NCBI RefSeq assembly: GCF_012030425.1
Contig: NZ_JAAUVN010000007.1
Coordinates: 186,001-250,000 of the forward strand
Length of the DNA stretch: 64,000 nucleotides
Direction of reading: 5' to 3'
Source: Sphingobacterium sp. B16(2022)
GTDB lineage: Bacteria > Bacteroidota > Bacteroidia > Sphingobacteriales > Sphingobacteriaceae
Part shown: piece by piece, positions 45,763-54,785 of the stretch
Layout of the letters: every line of letters begins with the position of its first letter
Numbering within the stretch: the first letter of the stretch is position 1
Program-made: the position numbers and the translations under genes
Notes under the pieces: generated by a model
The model's input: the letters and a program-made list of their open reading frames with translations, nothing else
What the model was told of the DNA's origin: nothing
Database searches by the model: none

Positions 45763-46578
45763 ATGCTTAAAAAATTATTTATCTATTTTATTGTACTTTG
45801 GACAGGTTGTGCGTTATATTCCTGTCAAAAAGGAGAAATAGTTGAAGATCAGCGACAGTTGGCGCGTGTGGCCTTTAAATCTTATTCAGGTGAAAATTTA
45901 GGAATAAAAAAAATCTCCATAGATGGCGAGTTTACCAATTATGATGGACCGAAAGATAGCTATCTTTTTATCTTTGATAAGAGTAAAGATACTTCTGTTG
46001 TAATTGCCTTTGGTAATGAGGATAAAATTGTGCTAAAACAGCGGTTAGCATTGAAAAGTGGAAGTAACATTTTCGGCGTTTATCCAAAAAGTCCACTTGA
46101 TCCGACATTGGTAGTCGGGAAAAACCCCTTAGAAGGAGCACAATCAGATGCTACAAATTATCAAATAAAAATATTGAATTATAATAAGATCATTTCTCCC
46201 AATGGCGAGCCGGTAAGACTGGCTATATATTCAGGAACTTTAGTTTTTGATGAAAATACATTTGAGGAAAAGATGGTGTATGCAAAAGAACCTATTCTAA
46301 CAACCGATCTAATAACCGATCAAATTCCTGATAATTTTATCAAAATACCTGTCGCAATACCCTATTATAGAGCTACAGTCTTGGATAAAGATTCAAAACC
46401 GCTATTGATCAATGGTCAACAAGTCTTTTTATTTTTAAGATTAGCGGCTCTTGGTTCGGATCCGATTGCCTTAATATATCTCCCACAAAAAGATCCTGAT
46501 GTAATTTTTGAAGATGATTGGGTGACCTTCGTGGATGGATTGGGATTTGAACTGTCAAATGTTTGGCTAAAAAAGTAG
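45763..46578 (+). CDS. Uncharacterised lipoprotein (locus B)
   Basis: About 271 aa with a signal peptide and lipobox (IVLWTGCALYSC; the QKGE-flanked Cys is the likely lipid site). The body is beta-rich, with segments such as YLFIFDKSKDTSVVIAFGNEDK, GSNIFGVYPKSP and AIYSGTLVFD, but no family I recognise. The ATG at 45763 is chosen; an in-frame GTG at 45721 lies in the terminator stem and would add residues before the signal peptide. It follows the beta-helix lipoprotein by 57 bases, so it may be an accessory part of the same system. Not present at locus A. Confidence 0.7.
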   Translation: MLKKLFIYFIVLWTGCALYSCQKGEIVEDQRQLARVAFKSYSGENLGIKKISIDGEFTNYDGPKDSYLFIFDKSKDTSVVIAFGNEDKIVLKQRLALKSGSNIFGVYPKSPLDPTLVVGKNPLEGAQSDATNYQIKILNYNKIISPNGEPVRLAIYSGTLVFDENTFEEKMVYAKEPILTTDLITDQIPDNFIKIPVAIPYYRATVLDKDSKPLLINGQQVFLFLRLAALGSDPIALIYLPQKDPDVIFEDDWVTFVDGLGFELSNVWLKK

Positions 46579-46651
46579 ATCCTCTTAAGAAAAACAAAGC
46601 TTTCTATTATTGCGCAGAACGTAAGCTATCAATACCATAAAACTAATCCTT

Positions 46652-46966
46652 ATGAAAGGAGTCAATGATTTAAAACATCGAAAACTACTGGCACTCTCCC
46701 TGAATTTTCAGGGAGAAATTAAGCATGATATAGATGCCTCCGTGCTATTTGCCTTGGGTAAAGAGCTTAACGACCTGAATCAACTTTATAGTCAATATCA
46801 AGAAGTATTACTACAGTTGGAAATATTGGTCAAGGAATATGAAGTAAAAGAGCGTAATATTCGTTCCGGCATATTATCGCGTTCACTTCGTAAGCTTGTT
46901 AGAGAAGGACAAACCGGAGTTGACCTCCGCACCGTGATCAATTCTTTCAATTCCTGCGCACGCTGA
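46652..46966 (+). CDS. Small hypothetical protein with helical central part
   Basis: A 104-aa frame with no recognised domain. Residues 35-75 (LGKELNDLNQLYSQYQEVLLQLEILVKEYEVKER) have heptad-like leucines and charges, suggesting a coiled coil; the C-terminal part is basic (SRSLRKLVREGQ). No signal peptide. It is preceded by an A-rich AATCCTT and has plausible codon use, but there is no supporting family or close neighbour, so this may be a small orphan gene or a chance frame. It is downstream of locus B on the same strand. Confidence 0.45.
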   Translation: MKGVNDLKHRKLLALSLNFQGEIKHDIDASVLFALGKELNDLNQLYSQYQEVLLQLEILVKEYEVKERNIRSGILSRSLRKLVREGQTGVDLRTVINSFNSCAR

Positions 46967-46997
46967 AGAACGAATAGGTATTTTGATGCCTACTTTT

Positions 46998-48341
46998 CTA
47001 ACGTGGACTTATTTCAATTGGAATCGTCTCATAACTGCTGCCTAGATATTGATGAATATTAGAATTGGTTTTATGCTTTTTATCAGAAGCGTTTCTAGCT
47101 TGAGGTTTATGTGCATTGATTGTATGTAACACTTCCTCAATAAGTGGATCTTGTATATCGCCTATGGGCACCAATGGTAAAAAATCAAATTCATTTATAG
47201 GCTTTTGTGGTAGAATTCCCGCATTGTAGTTCCCTTGGTCCAATTTGTTATAAATTTTATAAACCATTGGCAGCAAATGCCAGCTACGTTCGGAACCATG
47301 TATTTCTTCCGGTGTAGATATCGTGGAAGAAGCCATGTCCTTTCCGTAGGTTTTATCGCCAACTTGAATGACCTGTATGTAGGGCTGTAATCCATTAATG
47401 AGCATTTCGGAAGCCGAAGCTGTGTTGGGACCCGTTAGGATATGTATTCTATTTAGTCCCAGACCTTCTTTTAAAACTTCTTTGGCAACAAAAGAATAAC
47501 CCTCTGGCTGTCTTTGTAGCGCAGCTGAAAAAGAGTCCTCCAGCTTTTTGATGTTTTTGTTTCCCTGATATTTTGCAAAGATCTCATTTTCTCTAATATT
47601 AGCGAATAGCAGCGCACAAAATGAAGCAAAAGCAACCTGTCCACCAGGGTTATAACGCAAATCGACAACAAGATCCTTTACCTGTTTGGATTTAAAATTT
47701 TGTACAGCTTCCAATAATGAATAAGCACCACTGAAGTCAAATTGACTTAAAAAAATGTAGCCTACTGTGGGAGACGACGAGATAATCTTAGACATATAAA
47801 CAACAGGTTGTGAAATATAGGAGGCGGGTAGAATAAATATTTTCCCATCTTTTCGCTTCAGATTGATTGCAGGTAAATGAAAGGATTTATTTATCAGAGC
47901 TTTCATATTACTCTTATCCAAAAGCTCGTTGTTCATATAGGATAAAGTATCACCACGTTTTAGACCCAGTAAATCTGCTTCGCTAAATGGAACCACCTGA
48001 GTTACGACTTGTATAGTACCCCTTGCAGCCTGCATCTGCACCATGTCGAAGCCAAAAGTATTTGTCAAGGTATTACCGTAGGTGTCGCTGTTCAGGGTCT
48101 GCATTATCATTGAATAATGGTCATCTTGAAACAAAATACTTTTGAAGAATAGATCCGGACGTTGCTGATAATCGTTTGTTGTTCTGATTTTAGTATTCCA
48201 GTAATAATACTGTCGCATTTGATCCAGAGTCCAGTGATTGATGGCCTCATTTGAGCCGGGCTCTTTCAACGAGTCTTCTTTTTCACAGGAGAAAAGAATC
48301 ACTGAAAAAAGGGTTAAAACAATACGATTTGATTTCCACAT
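46998..48341 (-). CDS. S41-family serine peptidase, lipoprotein with PDZ-like domain
   Basis: A 447-aa C-terminal-processing-type peptidase, envelope-located (lipobox ILFSC, Cys19). A PDZ-like segment (about 105-170) has VVPFSEADLLGLKRGDTLSYMN; the S41 core (about 190-345) has VGYIFLSQFD, DLVVDLRYNPGGQVAFASFCALLF, then GPNTASASEMLINGL and GDKTYGKD. The catalytic pair is read as Ser309 and Lys334, 25 residues apart as in CtpA-type enzymes. It is alone on the minus strand and convergent with locus B. The regulated substrate is unknown. Confidence 0.9.
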   Translation of the reverse strand: MWKSNRIVLTLFSVILFSCEKEDSLKEPGSNEAINHWTLDQMRQYYYWNTKIRTTNDYQQRPDLFFKSILFQDDHYSMIMQTLNSDTYGNTLTNTFGFDMVQMQAARGTIQVVTQVVPFSEADLLGLKRGDTLSYMNNELLDKSNMKALINKSFHLPAINLKRKDGKIFILPASYISQPVVYMSKIISSSPTVGYIFLSQFDFSGAYSLLEAVQNFKSKQVKDLVVDLRYNPGGQVAFASFCALLFANIRENEIFAKYQGNKNIKKLEDSFSAALQRQPEGYSFVAKEVLKEGLGLNRIHILTGPNTASASEMLINGLQPYIQVIQVGDKTYGKDMASSTISTPEEIHGSERSWHLLPMVYKIYNKLDQGNYNAGILPQKPINEFDFLPLVPIGDIQDPLIEEVLHTINAHKPQARNASDKKHKTNSNIHQYLGSSYETIPIEISPR

Positions 48342-48475
48342 TTTTTAAAATCTTAACGACATAAAAATACGTATTATGGAAATGATATTGGCGTTATCTT
48401 TATGTTGTTCAAATGTTTATTTGGTTTAAACAACTTATCAAAGCATTCATATTGCGATGTTTTTATTTCATAAAA

Positions 48476-48503
48476 AAAGGCTACTCTATATAGAGTAGCC
48501 TTT
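48476..48503 (-). terminator. Terminator of the OmpA-family gene
   Basis: AAAGGCTACTCTA (48476-48488) pairs with TAGAGTAGCCTTT (48491-48503), a near-perfect palindrome; leftward it runs into a T-run, so it ends the gene starting at 49863. Confidence 0.85.
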
Positions 48504-48525
48504 CTATGCCTGATGTTAAAATCTA

Positions 48526-49863
48526 CTAATATATTGTAAACTCAACACGACGGTTTTGTTGGCGACCTTCTGCAGTTTTGTTAGATGCAATAGGTTGGTT
48601 TGGACCGTAACCAGTAGCTTCTATACGAGAAGGGTTAGCGCCTTTAGATACTAAATAAGCTTTTACTGACTCAGCACGCTCTTTAGATAATCTTAAGTTC
48701 AATTGTAATGAACCAGTGTTATCTGTGTGACCAGCTAATTTTAAACTGAAATCTTTTTCAATTAATAAAGCAGCAACTCGATCTAAAGAATTGTATGAAG
48801 TAGAACGGATAACAGATTTACCAGTTTCGAATTCTAAGTTTTTGATTGCTTCATCAACAGTTCTTCTATCCGTCTCCGTGATAACTTTCTCTACAATTTT
48901 AGTTTCATTTTTAACAAGAATTGGACAACCAGCACCATCTACTTGAACACCTGAAGGTGTACCTGGACATTTGTCAAATTTGTTAGCAACACCATCACCA
49001 TCATCATCTTGTAAGTCAGCGTTCAATGACTCTACTTTAGATTGTAATGCTTTATTAGCAGCATCCAATGCATCACGTTGTGCTTTTAAATCATCATATT
49101 TTGCAGTATAATCATTTACTAACGTAGCAACAGGATTTGAATTATTCAAAGTAGGTTTCGAACCATCTCCTAAAGCAATCTCTAAACCAGCATGTGCATA
49201 CGAGAATAAATCATTTTTGAATGTTGGAGCAGGAGTAGCACCCGGTATAGATCCATCAAATTTCTGATTCGCCCAGTTCAACTGGTATCCTAAATCTAAA
49301 TTAATCCCTTTTGCAATAGCGAATTTCAATCCGAAATCAGCAGGGACAAATAACTTCGATTGAGAATCATATGTAGTACTTGTTGAACCCATCGTTACCG
49401 TTGCTTCAGAATTTAATACCCCAATACCTAATGATACATAAGGTTTGATAAAACTGTTGAAAAATCTCCAATTGGTATTAGCCATTGTCCACTCTCCAGA
49501 TAAAGCTGCTGACCAAGGTGTTTTAGTTTCGAAAGATTGTGAACCATCATCATATGCTCCACCAACTTTACCGCCTAAATAAGAAGCTTTAAATCCAAAA
49601 GAAGGAGATATTTGTTTCTTAATGTATGCCGAATAACCAACATTGTGATCTAAATCATTGTAATCTTTACGGTTGAAACCAAAAATATTAGTTTGATTTA
49701 AAACCCCAGCACCAATACCGATAGACCAAGTTCTGTATTGAGTAGATGGTCCTAGTGGTGTAGTGCCCTCTATAGAACCAACTTTTGCATTTTGTGCAAA
49801 TGAAGCAGATGCCAATAATCCAGCTGCTACTAATAATCCACTTTTCTTAAGGTTAATCTTCAT
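48526..49863 (-). CDS. OmpA-family outer-membrane protein with beta-barrel and TSP3-like linker
   Basis: A 445-aa protein with a signal peptide (about 1-23), an N-terminal eight-strand-like barrel region (about 45-235), a coiled helix (TAKYDDLKAQRDALDAANKALQSKVESL), a thrombospondin type-3-like calcium motif (DDDGDGVANKFDKCPGTPSG, then CPI) and a C-terminal OmpA domain (about 335-445) with VIRSTSYNSLDRVAALL, LAGHTDNTGSLQLNLRLSKERAESV and GYGPNQPIASNKTAEGRQQNRRVE. The OmpA domain binds peptidoglycan. Single gene with its own terminator. Confidence 0.93.
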   Translation of the reverse strand: MKINLKKSGLLVAAGLLASASFAQNAKVGSIEGTTPLGPSTQYRTWSIGIGAGVLNQTNIFGFNRKDYNDLDHNVGYSAYIKKQISPSFGFKASYLGGKVGGAYDDGSQSFETKTPWSAALSGEWTMANTNWRFFNSFIKPYVSLGIGVLNSEATVTMGSTSTTYDSQSKLFVPADFGLKFAIAKGINLDLGYQLNWANQKFDGSIPGATPAPTFKNDLFSYAHAGLEIALGDGSKPTLNNSNPVATLVNDYTAKYDDLKAQRDALDAANKALQSKVESLNADLQDDDGDGVANKFDKCPGTPSGVQVDGAGCPILVKNETKIVEKVITETDRRTVDEAIKNLEFETGKSVIRSTSYNSLDRVAALLIEKDFSLKLAGHTDNTGSLQLNLRLSKERAESVKAYLVSKGANPSRIEATGYGPNQPIASNKTAEGRQQNRRVEFTIY

Positions 49864-50006
49864 ATTATTTAAATTTGATTTTAAATTTCTTTATAGTGCT
49901 CTAGACAATAATGTTGCCAAATATTGGACGTCTGCTACAATCAGAGTTACATTTATCCCCTCTTGTAGACAATTGTCTACTTTGCTATTTTCTTAATTTT
50001 AAAAAA

Positions 50007-50046
50007 AAACGCCATAATGTATACTATTAGTAACATTACAGCGTTT
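50007..50046 (-). terminator. Terminator of the universal stress protein pair
   Basis: Reading leftward, AAACGC and TAATGT arms pair with ACATTA and GCGTTT across a 12-nt loop with a 2-base internal bulge, followed by a run of T. Confidence 0.7.
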
Positions 50047-50055
50047 GTGTGTACT

Positions 50056-50931
50056 TTATTTAGGAATTGTGCTATTCGGATTCGTTTTGCCAAAAAAGTT
50101 AGGAATAACAATCCCCATAGCCATTTCTTTGATTATATTTTCATTAAACAAGTTCTGAAAAAATGTTTTACGGCTCTTTGTTATTAAAATAATATCAATA
50201 TTTTCATCGCGAATCATCGTTTGTATTCCATTCGCAATTTTCTCAGCAGAATTTGCAAAATGACTTCTATTTTTTACGGTATAGGAAATGTCGTCAATGC
50301 CCGTTTCTGTAATGATATTGTCTATCCATTCCGTAAGCTTTTTATCCAAGATCTTAATATCAACCTCCTCTTTGTTAATATGAATCAATAATAAATGAAA
50401 TTTACTGCCAAAGACAGGAATCGCCTGTTTTAACACCTCTAATTCACCTGGTTTAAAATTCGTTAACAAAGCAATCGTATCCTTTTTATATGCGGTTGCA
50501 TTAGCAGGTATGGCTAAAATTGGAGTTTGTGAATCACGGATTACATCATAAGTATTACTCCCTATTAATACAGACTCTAATCCAGAGGCACCCTTTGTAC
50601 CCATAACAACAACTTTATACTGATTTCTTGCCGTTTCTTTACTAATAACTTCAGCAAGAATCCCTTCATCGAAAAGTTGGCTTATGACCAAAGTAGGCCA
50701 TTTTTCTTTTACCACGCCGACAAGTTGATTGAGTTGTTCCTCAGATTCCTTTATAGTTGGATCAACAATGTGTTCCCCATGGACCATAAAATTGGCGTAT
50801 TTGTTTACATGTCGGGTGTAAACATGTAAGAAAACAAGTTCATCTTGATTTTCAAGAGCAATTTCTCTTGCGTATCGTGCAGCAATAATCGAGTTTTCAG
50901 AAAAGTCGATCGGAACTAATATTTTGCCCAT
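50056..50931 (-). CDS. Universal stress protein, two tandem UspA domains
   Basis: A 291-aa protein with one full UspA fold (about 1-145: KILVPIDFSENSIIAARYA, VVMGTKGASGLESVLIGSNTYDVI, PILAIPA) and a second, more diverged half (about 150-280). The GxxGxxxxxxG nucleotide-binding loop is seen as GTKGASGLESVLIGSN. Such proteins respond to stress; biochemical role here unknown. Second gene of a pair, five bases behind its paralogue. Confidence 0.9.
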   Translation of the reverse strand: MGKILVPIDFSENSIIAARYAREIALENQDELVFLHVYTRHVNKYANFMVHGEHIVDPTIKESEEQLNQLVGVVKEKWPTLVISQLFDEGILAEVISKETARNQYKVVVMGTKGASGLESVLIGSNTYDVIRDSQTPILAIPANATAYKKDTIALLTNFKPGELEVLKQAIPVFGSKFHLLLIHINKEEVDIKILDKKLTEWIDNIITETGIDDISYTVKNRSHFANSAEKIANGIQTMIRDENIDIILITKSRKTFFQNLFNENIIKEMAMGIVIPNFFGKTNPNSTIPK

Positions 50932-50936
50932 AATAA

Positions 50937-51779
50937 TTAAGCTTTAGAAAAAAATGTTGGAATAATAGGATGATGAATGATTTGTTTGGCGACAGATTTT
51001 TTGAACAATCTTTCAAAAAATGACTTACGTGTTTTCGTGATCAATACAACATCGATTTCTTCATCTTTGATGATATCATTGATTACCTCAGGAATAGTGT
51101 CCAATTCTTCTACATCAGTTTGTATAGAATCTACTTCTATATCCACATCGGTTATTTCCGTGTGCTTTTTGATTTGATATTTCCAAATTTCTAATTTATC
51201 CTCAATGTCAGATTCAGACTCCGAATGGTAGTGTACGTGAATAATCTGTACTTTGACATCAGATCCGAATATTTTGATGTATTCATTTAACGTATCCAAT
51301 TCAGCATATTTAAAATTGGACAATAAACCTATTTTCTTAATATCTTTTGTTTGGTAATTAAAGGGGATCGCAATAACGGGAATATTACTTTTCTGACTAA
51401 CAGCATATGTTGTACTGCCCACTATCACACTGGTATCATCTGTTTTACCCTTAGTACCCATGATAATAGCCGAATAAGTAGTATTTTTCGTTTCTTTCAA
51501 CAGGGACTCCGTAATAATGCCGCGCTCACATTTTGACGTGAAAACGATAGTAGGATTATTGGCCTTTAGTTTCTCGATTAAATCAGCCATTAAAACATCT
51601 GCTTTGAAATTATCATCAGAACTATCACTGTTTACATCATCAAAAGTACTGGACGAAACGGTATAGTTATGATATAAATGAATATCAAACCCTCTCTTTT
51701 TTGCCAAATCAATTGCAAATTGAACAGCCGTGTTGGCGTTCTCTGAAAAATCAATCGGGACTAAAATTTTATTGCTCAT
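50937..51779 (-). CDS. Universal stress protein, two tandem UspA domains
   Basis: A 280-aa paralogue of the next gene: KILVPIDFSENANTAVQFA at the N-terminus, then IIMGTKGKTDDTSVIVGSTTYAV with a PVIAIPF strand, and a second domain with DIDVVLITKTRKSFFERLF. Both proteins share the C-terminal KTRKSFFxxLF block, indicating a duplication. It is first in the pair; the intergenic region upstream, shared with divergent alaS, contains its promoter, but no clear -7 element was seen on this strand. Confidence 0.9.
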   Translation of the reverse strand: MSNKILVPIDFSENANTAVQFAIDLAKKRGFDIHLYHNYTVSSSTFDDVNSDSSDDNFKADVLMADLIEKLKANNPTIVFTSKCERGIITESLLKETKNTTYSAIIMGTKGKTDDTSVIVGSTTYAVSQKSNIPVIAIPFNYQTKDIKKIGLLSNFKYAELDTLNEYIKIFGSDVKVQIIHVHYHSESESDIEDKLEIWKYQIKKHTEITDVDIEVDSIQTDVEELDTIPEVINDIIKDEEIDVVLITKTRKSFFERLFKKSVAKQIIHHPIIPTFFSKA

Positions 51780-52162
51780 GTTGTTTGGTAATTAGTTTTA
51801 TTACGTACACTTTCTTTAATTAATAATGATATAATTTCATCATTGTAGCTTAACACATTTTGTATCGGTTAAGTTTGTTTTTGACTGTTGTAAAGATATT
51901 TTTTCCAATGATCTAAACATGTGCTTAATTTAATGAAATAAAGTGATTTTAAGCACAAATTTAAATAAGACGTATCACGACCATTAATTTTCCTTGTTCC
52001 TATTGTAGAGTGAAATTGAATTATTCCTAAAAATAGTCAAAATATATTTTATTTCATGACACTTTTAGTACATTATTATGAACTAAAAGACATCCGTCTA
52101 ATTGCATAACGAGGCAATTTTAAGTAAGTTTGCAACATCATAATTAGACAATTAGATTTTCA
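51780..52162. other. 383-bp divergent intergenic region (usp / alaS)
   Basis: No gene is seen. It is AT-rich. The right end holds the alaS promoter (52102-52132). Nothing else recognisable was found in the left two thirds. Confidence 0.6.
52102..52132 (+). promoter_or_regulatory. Promoter of alaS
   Basis: TTG (52102-52104), a 20-bp spacer and TAAGTTTG (52125-52132) match the Bacteroidota consensus; the start codon is 31 bases downstream. Confidence 0.6.
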
Positions 52163-54778
52163 ATGACAAGTAGAGAAATTCGTCAGGCTTTTTTGGATTT
52201 TTTCAAAAGTAAAGGACACCAAATCGTACCATCTGCACCAGTTGTGGTGAAAAATGACCCCACATTGATGTTTACAAACGCGGGAATGAATCAGTTTAAA
52301 GATTTATTTTTAGGCGAAGCCGCCATTAAATTTCCACGTGTCGCCGATACACAGCGTTGTTTACGTGTTTCTGGTAAACATAATGATTTGGAAGAAGTAG
52401 GTATTGATACCTACCACCATACCTTATTTGAAATGTTGGGCAATTGGAGCTTTGGCGATTATTTCAAAAAAGAGGCTATTCAGTGGACTTGGGAGTTATT
52501 TACTGATGTATATAAATTAGATAAAGACCGTCTTTACGTAACGATTTTCGAAGGTGACGATTCAGAAGGACTAGCAAAGGATACTGAAGCCTATGATTTT
52601 TGGAAAGCTTTAATCGCTGAAGATCGTATTCTATTAGGAAATAAAAAAGATAATTTTTGGGAAATGGGAGAGACAGGACCATGTGGTCCATGTTCCGAAA
52701 TCCATTACGATATGCGTACGCAAGAAGAACGTCAAGAAGTAGCTGGACAGTCACTTGTTAACGCCGATCATCCGCAAGTAATTGAAGTATGGAATTTGGT
52801 TTTCATGCAGTTCAACCGTCTAAAAGATGGTTCATTGCAACCTTTACCAGCAAAACATGTGGATACAGGAATGGGTTTTGAGCGTTTGGTACGTTCTATT
52901 CAAGGGAAAACATCTAACTACGATACCGATGTTTTTCAGCCTACTATTCAGTTCATCTCTCAAAAAGCCGGGATAGCTTATGGTGCGGATGAGAAAACAG
53001 ATATTGCAATGCGTGTAGTTGCAGACCATATTCGGGCGATTAGTTTTGCCATTGCCGATGGTCAGCTACCTTCTAATAATAAAGCAGGTTATGTAATTCG
53101 TCGTATTTTACGTCGTGCAGTGCGTTATGCGTATACCTTCCTAAATTTCAAAACACCATTCATAAATGAGCTAGTCCCTTTGTTGGCGGCACAGTTTGAT
53201 GGTGTATTTAACGAATTGAAAGCACAGGAAAGTTTTGTTCAAAAAGTAATCTTAGAAGAGGAAGTATCTTTCTTAAGAACTTTAGTCACAGGAGTACAGC
53301 GTTTCGAAAATTATGCTGAATCAAATACAACTGTTGATGGTGATTTTGCATTTGAATTATATGATACTTATGGCTTTCCAATAGACTTGACCGAGTTACT
53401 AGCGAGAGAGAAAAATCTTTCCGTTGATATGGTCGGTTTTAATAAAGCATTGCAGATCCAAAAAGACCGTTCACGTGCAGCAACTGCCATTGATACAGGA
53501 GACTGGATTTTAGTCAATGAAGATGAAGGCTTTGAATTTGTTGGATACGATACACTAAGTGCAAAAACAGAAATTGTAAAATACCGTAAAGTTTCAGCAA
53601 AAGGAAAAGACCAATTTCAATTGGTTTTATCGGTCACACCTTTTTATGCAGAAGGTGGTGGTCAGGTCGGTGACACTGGAGTTTTGATTTCTGAAGCTAC
53701 AGGTGAGAAGATATTTGTAACCGATACAAAAAAGGAAAATGGGTTGTTCGTACATTTTATAGATACCCTCCCACAAAGTTTTGAAGGCCTTTTTGTAGCT
53801 CAAGTCGATCAGGCAAAAAGACAAGATACAGAGAATAACCACTCTGCGACGCATTTATTGCACGCTGCATTAAAGCAGGTATTAGGCGATCATGTGAATC
53901 AAAAAGGTTCCTTAGTAAATGATGATATTTTACGTTTTGATGTTTCTCACTTCTCTAAAGTAACAGAAGAGGAAATCAAACAAGTCGAAGATATTGTCAA
54001 TGCTAAGATTCGTGAAAATATTGCATTGAAAGAAGAACGCAATATTCCTTACCAACAAGCATTAGATTCAGGAGTAACTGCGTTGTTTGGTGAAAAATAT
54101 GGCGATTATGTGCGTGTCATTACTTTTGATGATCATTTTTCAAAAGAACTATGTGGTGGTACGCATGTTAAAGCTACCGGTCAGATCGGTTTCTTTAAGA
54201 TTACATCAGAGTCTGCCGTTGCAGCAGGTGTACGTCGTATCGAAGCGATTACAGGAACGAAATCTGCAGCAGTGATCCGTGAACATTTTGAATTAGTTGA
54301 CCAAATCAAAGGGTTATTAAATAATCCAAAAGACTTTGTTGCCGCAATGGGTAAAATTGTGGACGAAAACAGTGCTTTGAAAAAGGAAATTGAAAAAACG
54401 ATTATTGAAAAATCATTAGCGTTAAAATCAGTCCTAGAAAGCAAATTACAACAAGTAGGTGATGTTAATTTCTTAGCCACAGTTGTTGATTTGCCAAACG
54501 CAGAGGCTGTAAAGACCTTAGCTTACGCATTAAAAGGAGCCGTTAATAACTTATTCTTAGTAATAGGAGCTGATTTTGACGGTAAACCAAGTTTGACCGT
54601 TGTCATCTCAGATGAATTAGCAAAATCAAAAGGCTTGAATGCTGGAAATATTATCCGGGATTTAGCAAAAGACATCCAAGGTGGTGGTGGAGGACAGCCG
54701 TTCTTTGCGACAGCCGGAGGAAAAAATAGTGTCGGATTACAAACAGCGATAGATAGAGCAATAGAATTTATAAAATAA
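52163..54778 (+). CDS. alaS: Alanyl-tRNA synthetase
   Basis: Charges tRNA-Ala in the cytoplasm. At 871 aa it is full length: class II catalytic core (about 1-240) with motif RVADTQRCLRVSGKHNDLEEVG and FWEMGETGPCGPCSEIHYD, tRNA-recognition domain, editing domain (about 550-700) with the zinc motif HSATHLLH and CGGTH (both seen), and a C-terminal DHHA1 domain ending in GGGGGQPFFATAGGKN. The start MTSREIRQAFLDFFKSKGH is the normal N-terminus. Followed 7 bases later by the TlpA-like gene. Confidence 0.97.
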   Translation: MTSREIRQAFLDFFKSKGHQIVPSAPVVVKNDPTLMFTNAGMNQFKDLFLGEAAIKFPRVADTQRCLRVSGKHNDLEEVGIDTYHHTLFEMLGNWSFGDYFKKEAIQWTWELFTDVYKLDKDRLYVTIFEGDDSEGLAKDTEAYDFWKALIAEDRILLGNKKDNFWEMGETGPCGPCSEIHYDMRTQEERQEVAGQSLVNADHPQVIEVWNLVFMQFNRLKDGSLQPLPAKHVDTGMGFERLVRSIQGKTSNYDTDVFQPTIQFISQKAGIAYGADEKTDIAMRVVADHIRAISFAIADGQLPSNNKAGYVIRRILRRAVRYAYTFLNFKTPFINELVPLLAAQFDGVFNELKAQESFVQKVILEEEVSFLRTLVTGVQRFENYAESNTTVDGDFAFELYDTYGFPIDLTELLAREKNLSVDMVGFNKALQIQKDRSRAATAIDTGDWILVNEDEGFEFVGYDTLSAKTEIVKYRKVSAKGKDQFQLVLSVTPFYAEGGGQVGDTGVLISEATGEKIFVTDTKKENGLFVHFIDTLPQSFEGLFVAQVDQAKRQDTENNHSATHLLHAALKQVLGDHVNQKGSLVNDDILRFDVSHFSKVTEEEIKQVEDIVNAKIRENIALKEERNIPYQQALDSGVTALFGEKYGDYVRVITFDDHFSKELCGGTHVKATGQIGFFKITSESAVAAGVRRIEAITGTKSAAVIREHFELVDQIKGLLNNPKDFVAAMGKIVDENSALKKEIEKTIIEKSLALKSVLESKLQQVGDVNFLATVVDLPNAEAVKTLAYALKGAVNNLFLVIGADFDGKPSLTVVISDELAKSKGLNAGNIIRDLAKDIQGGGGGQPFFATAGGKNSVGLQTAIDRAIEFIK

Positions 54779-54785
54779 AACGAAT

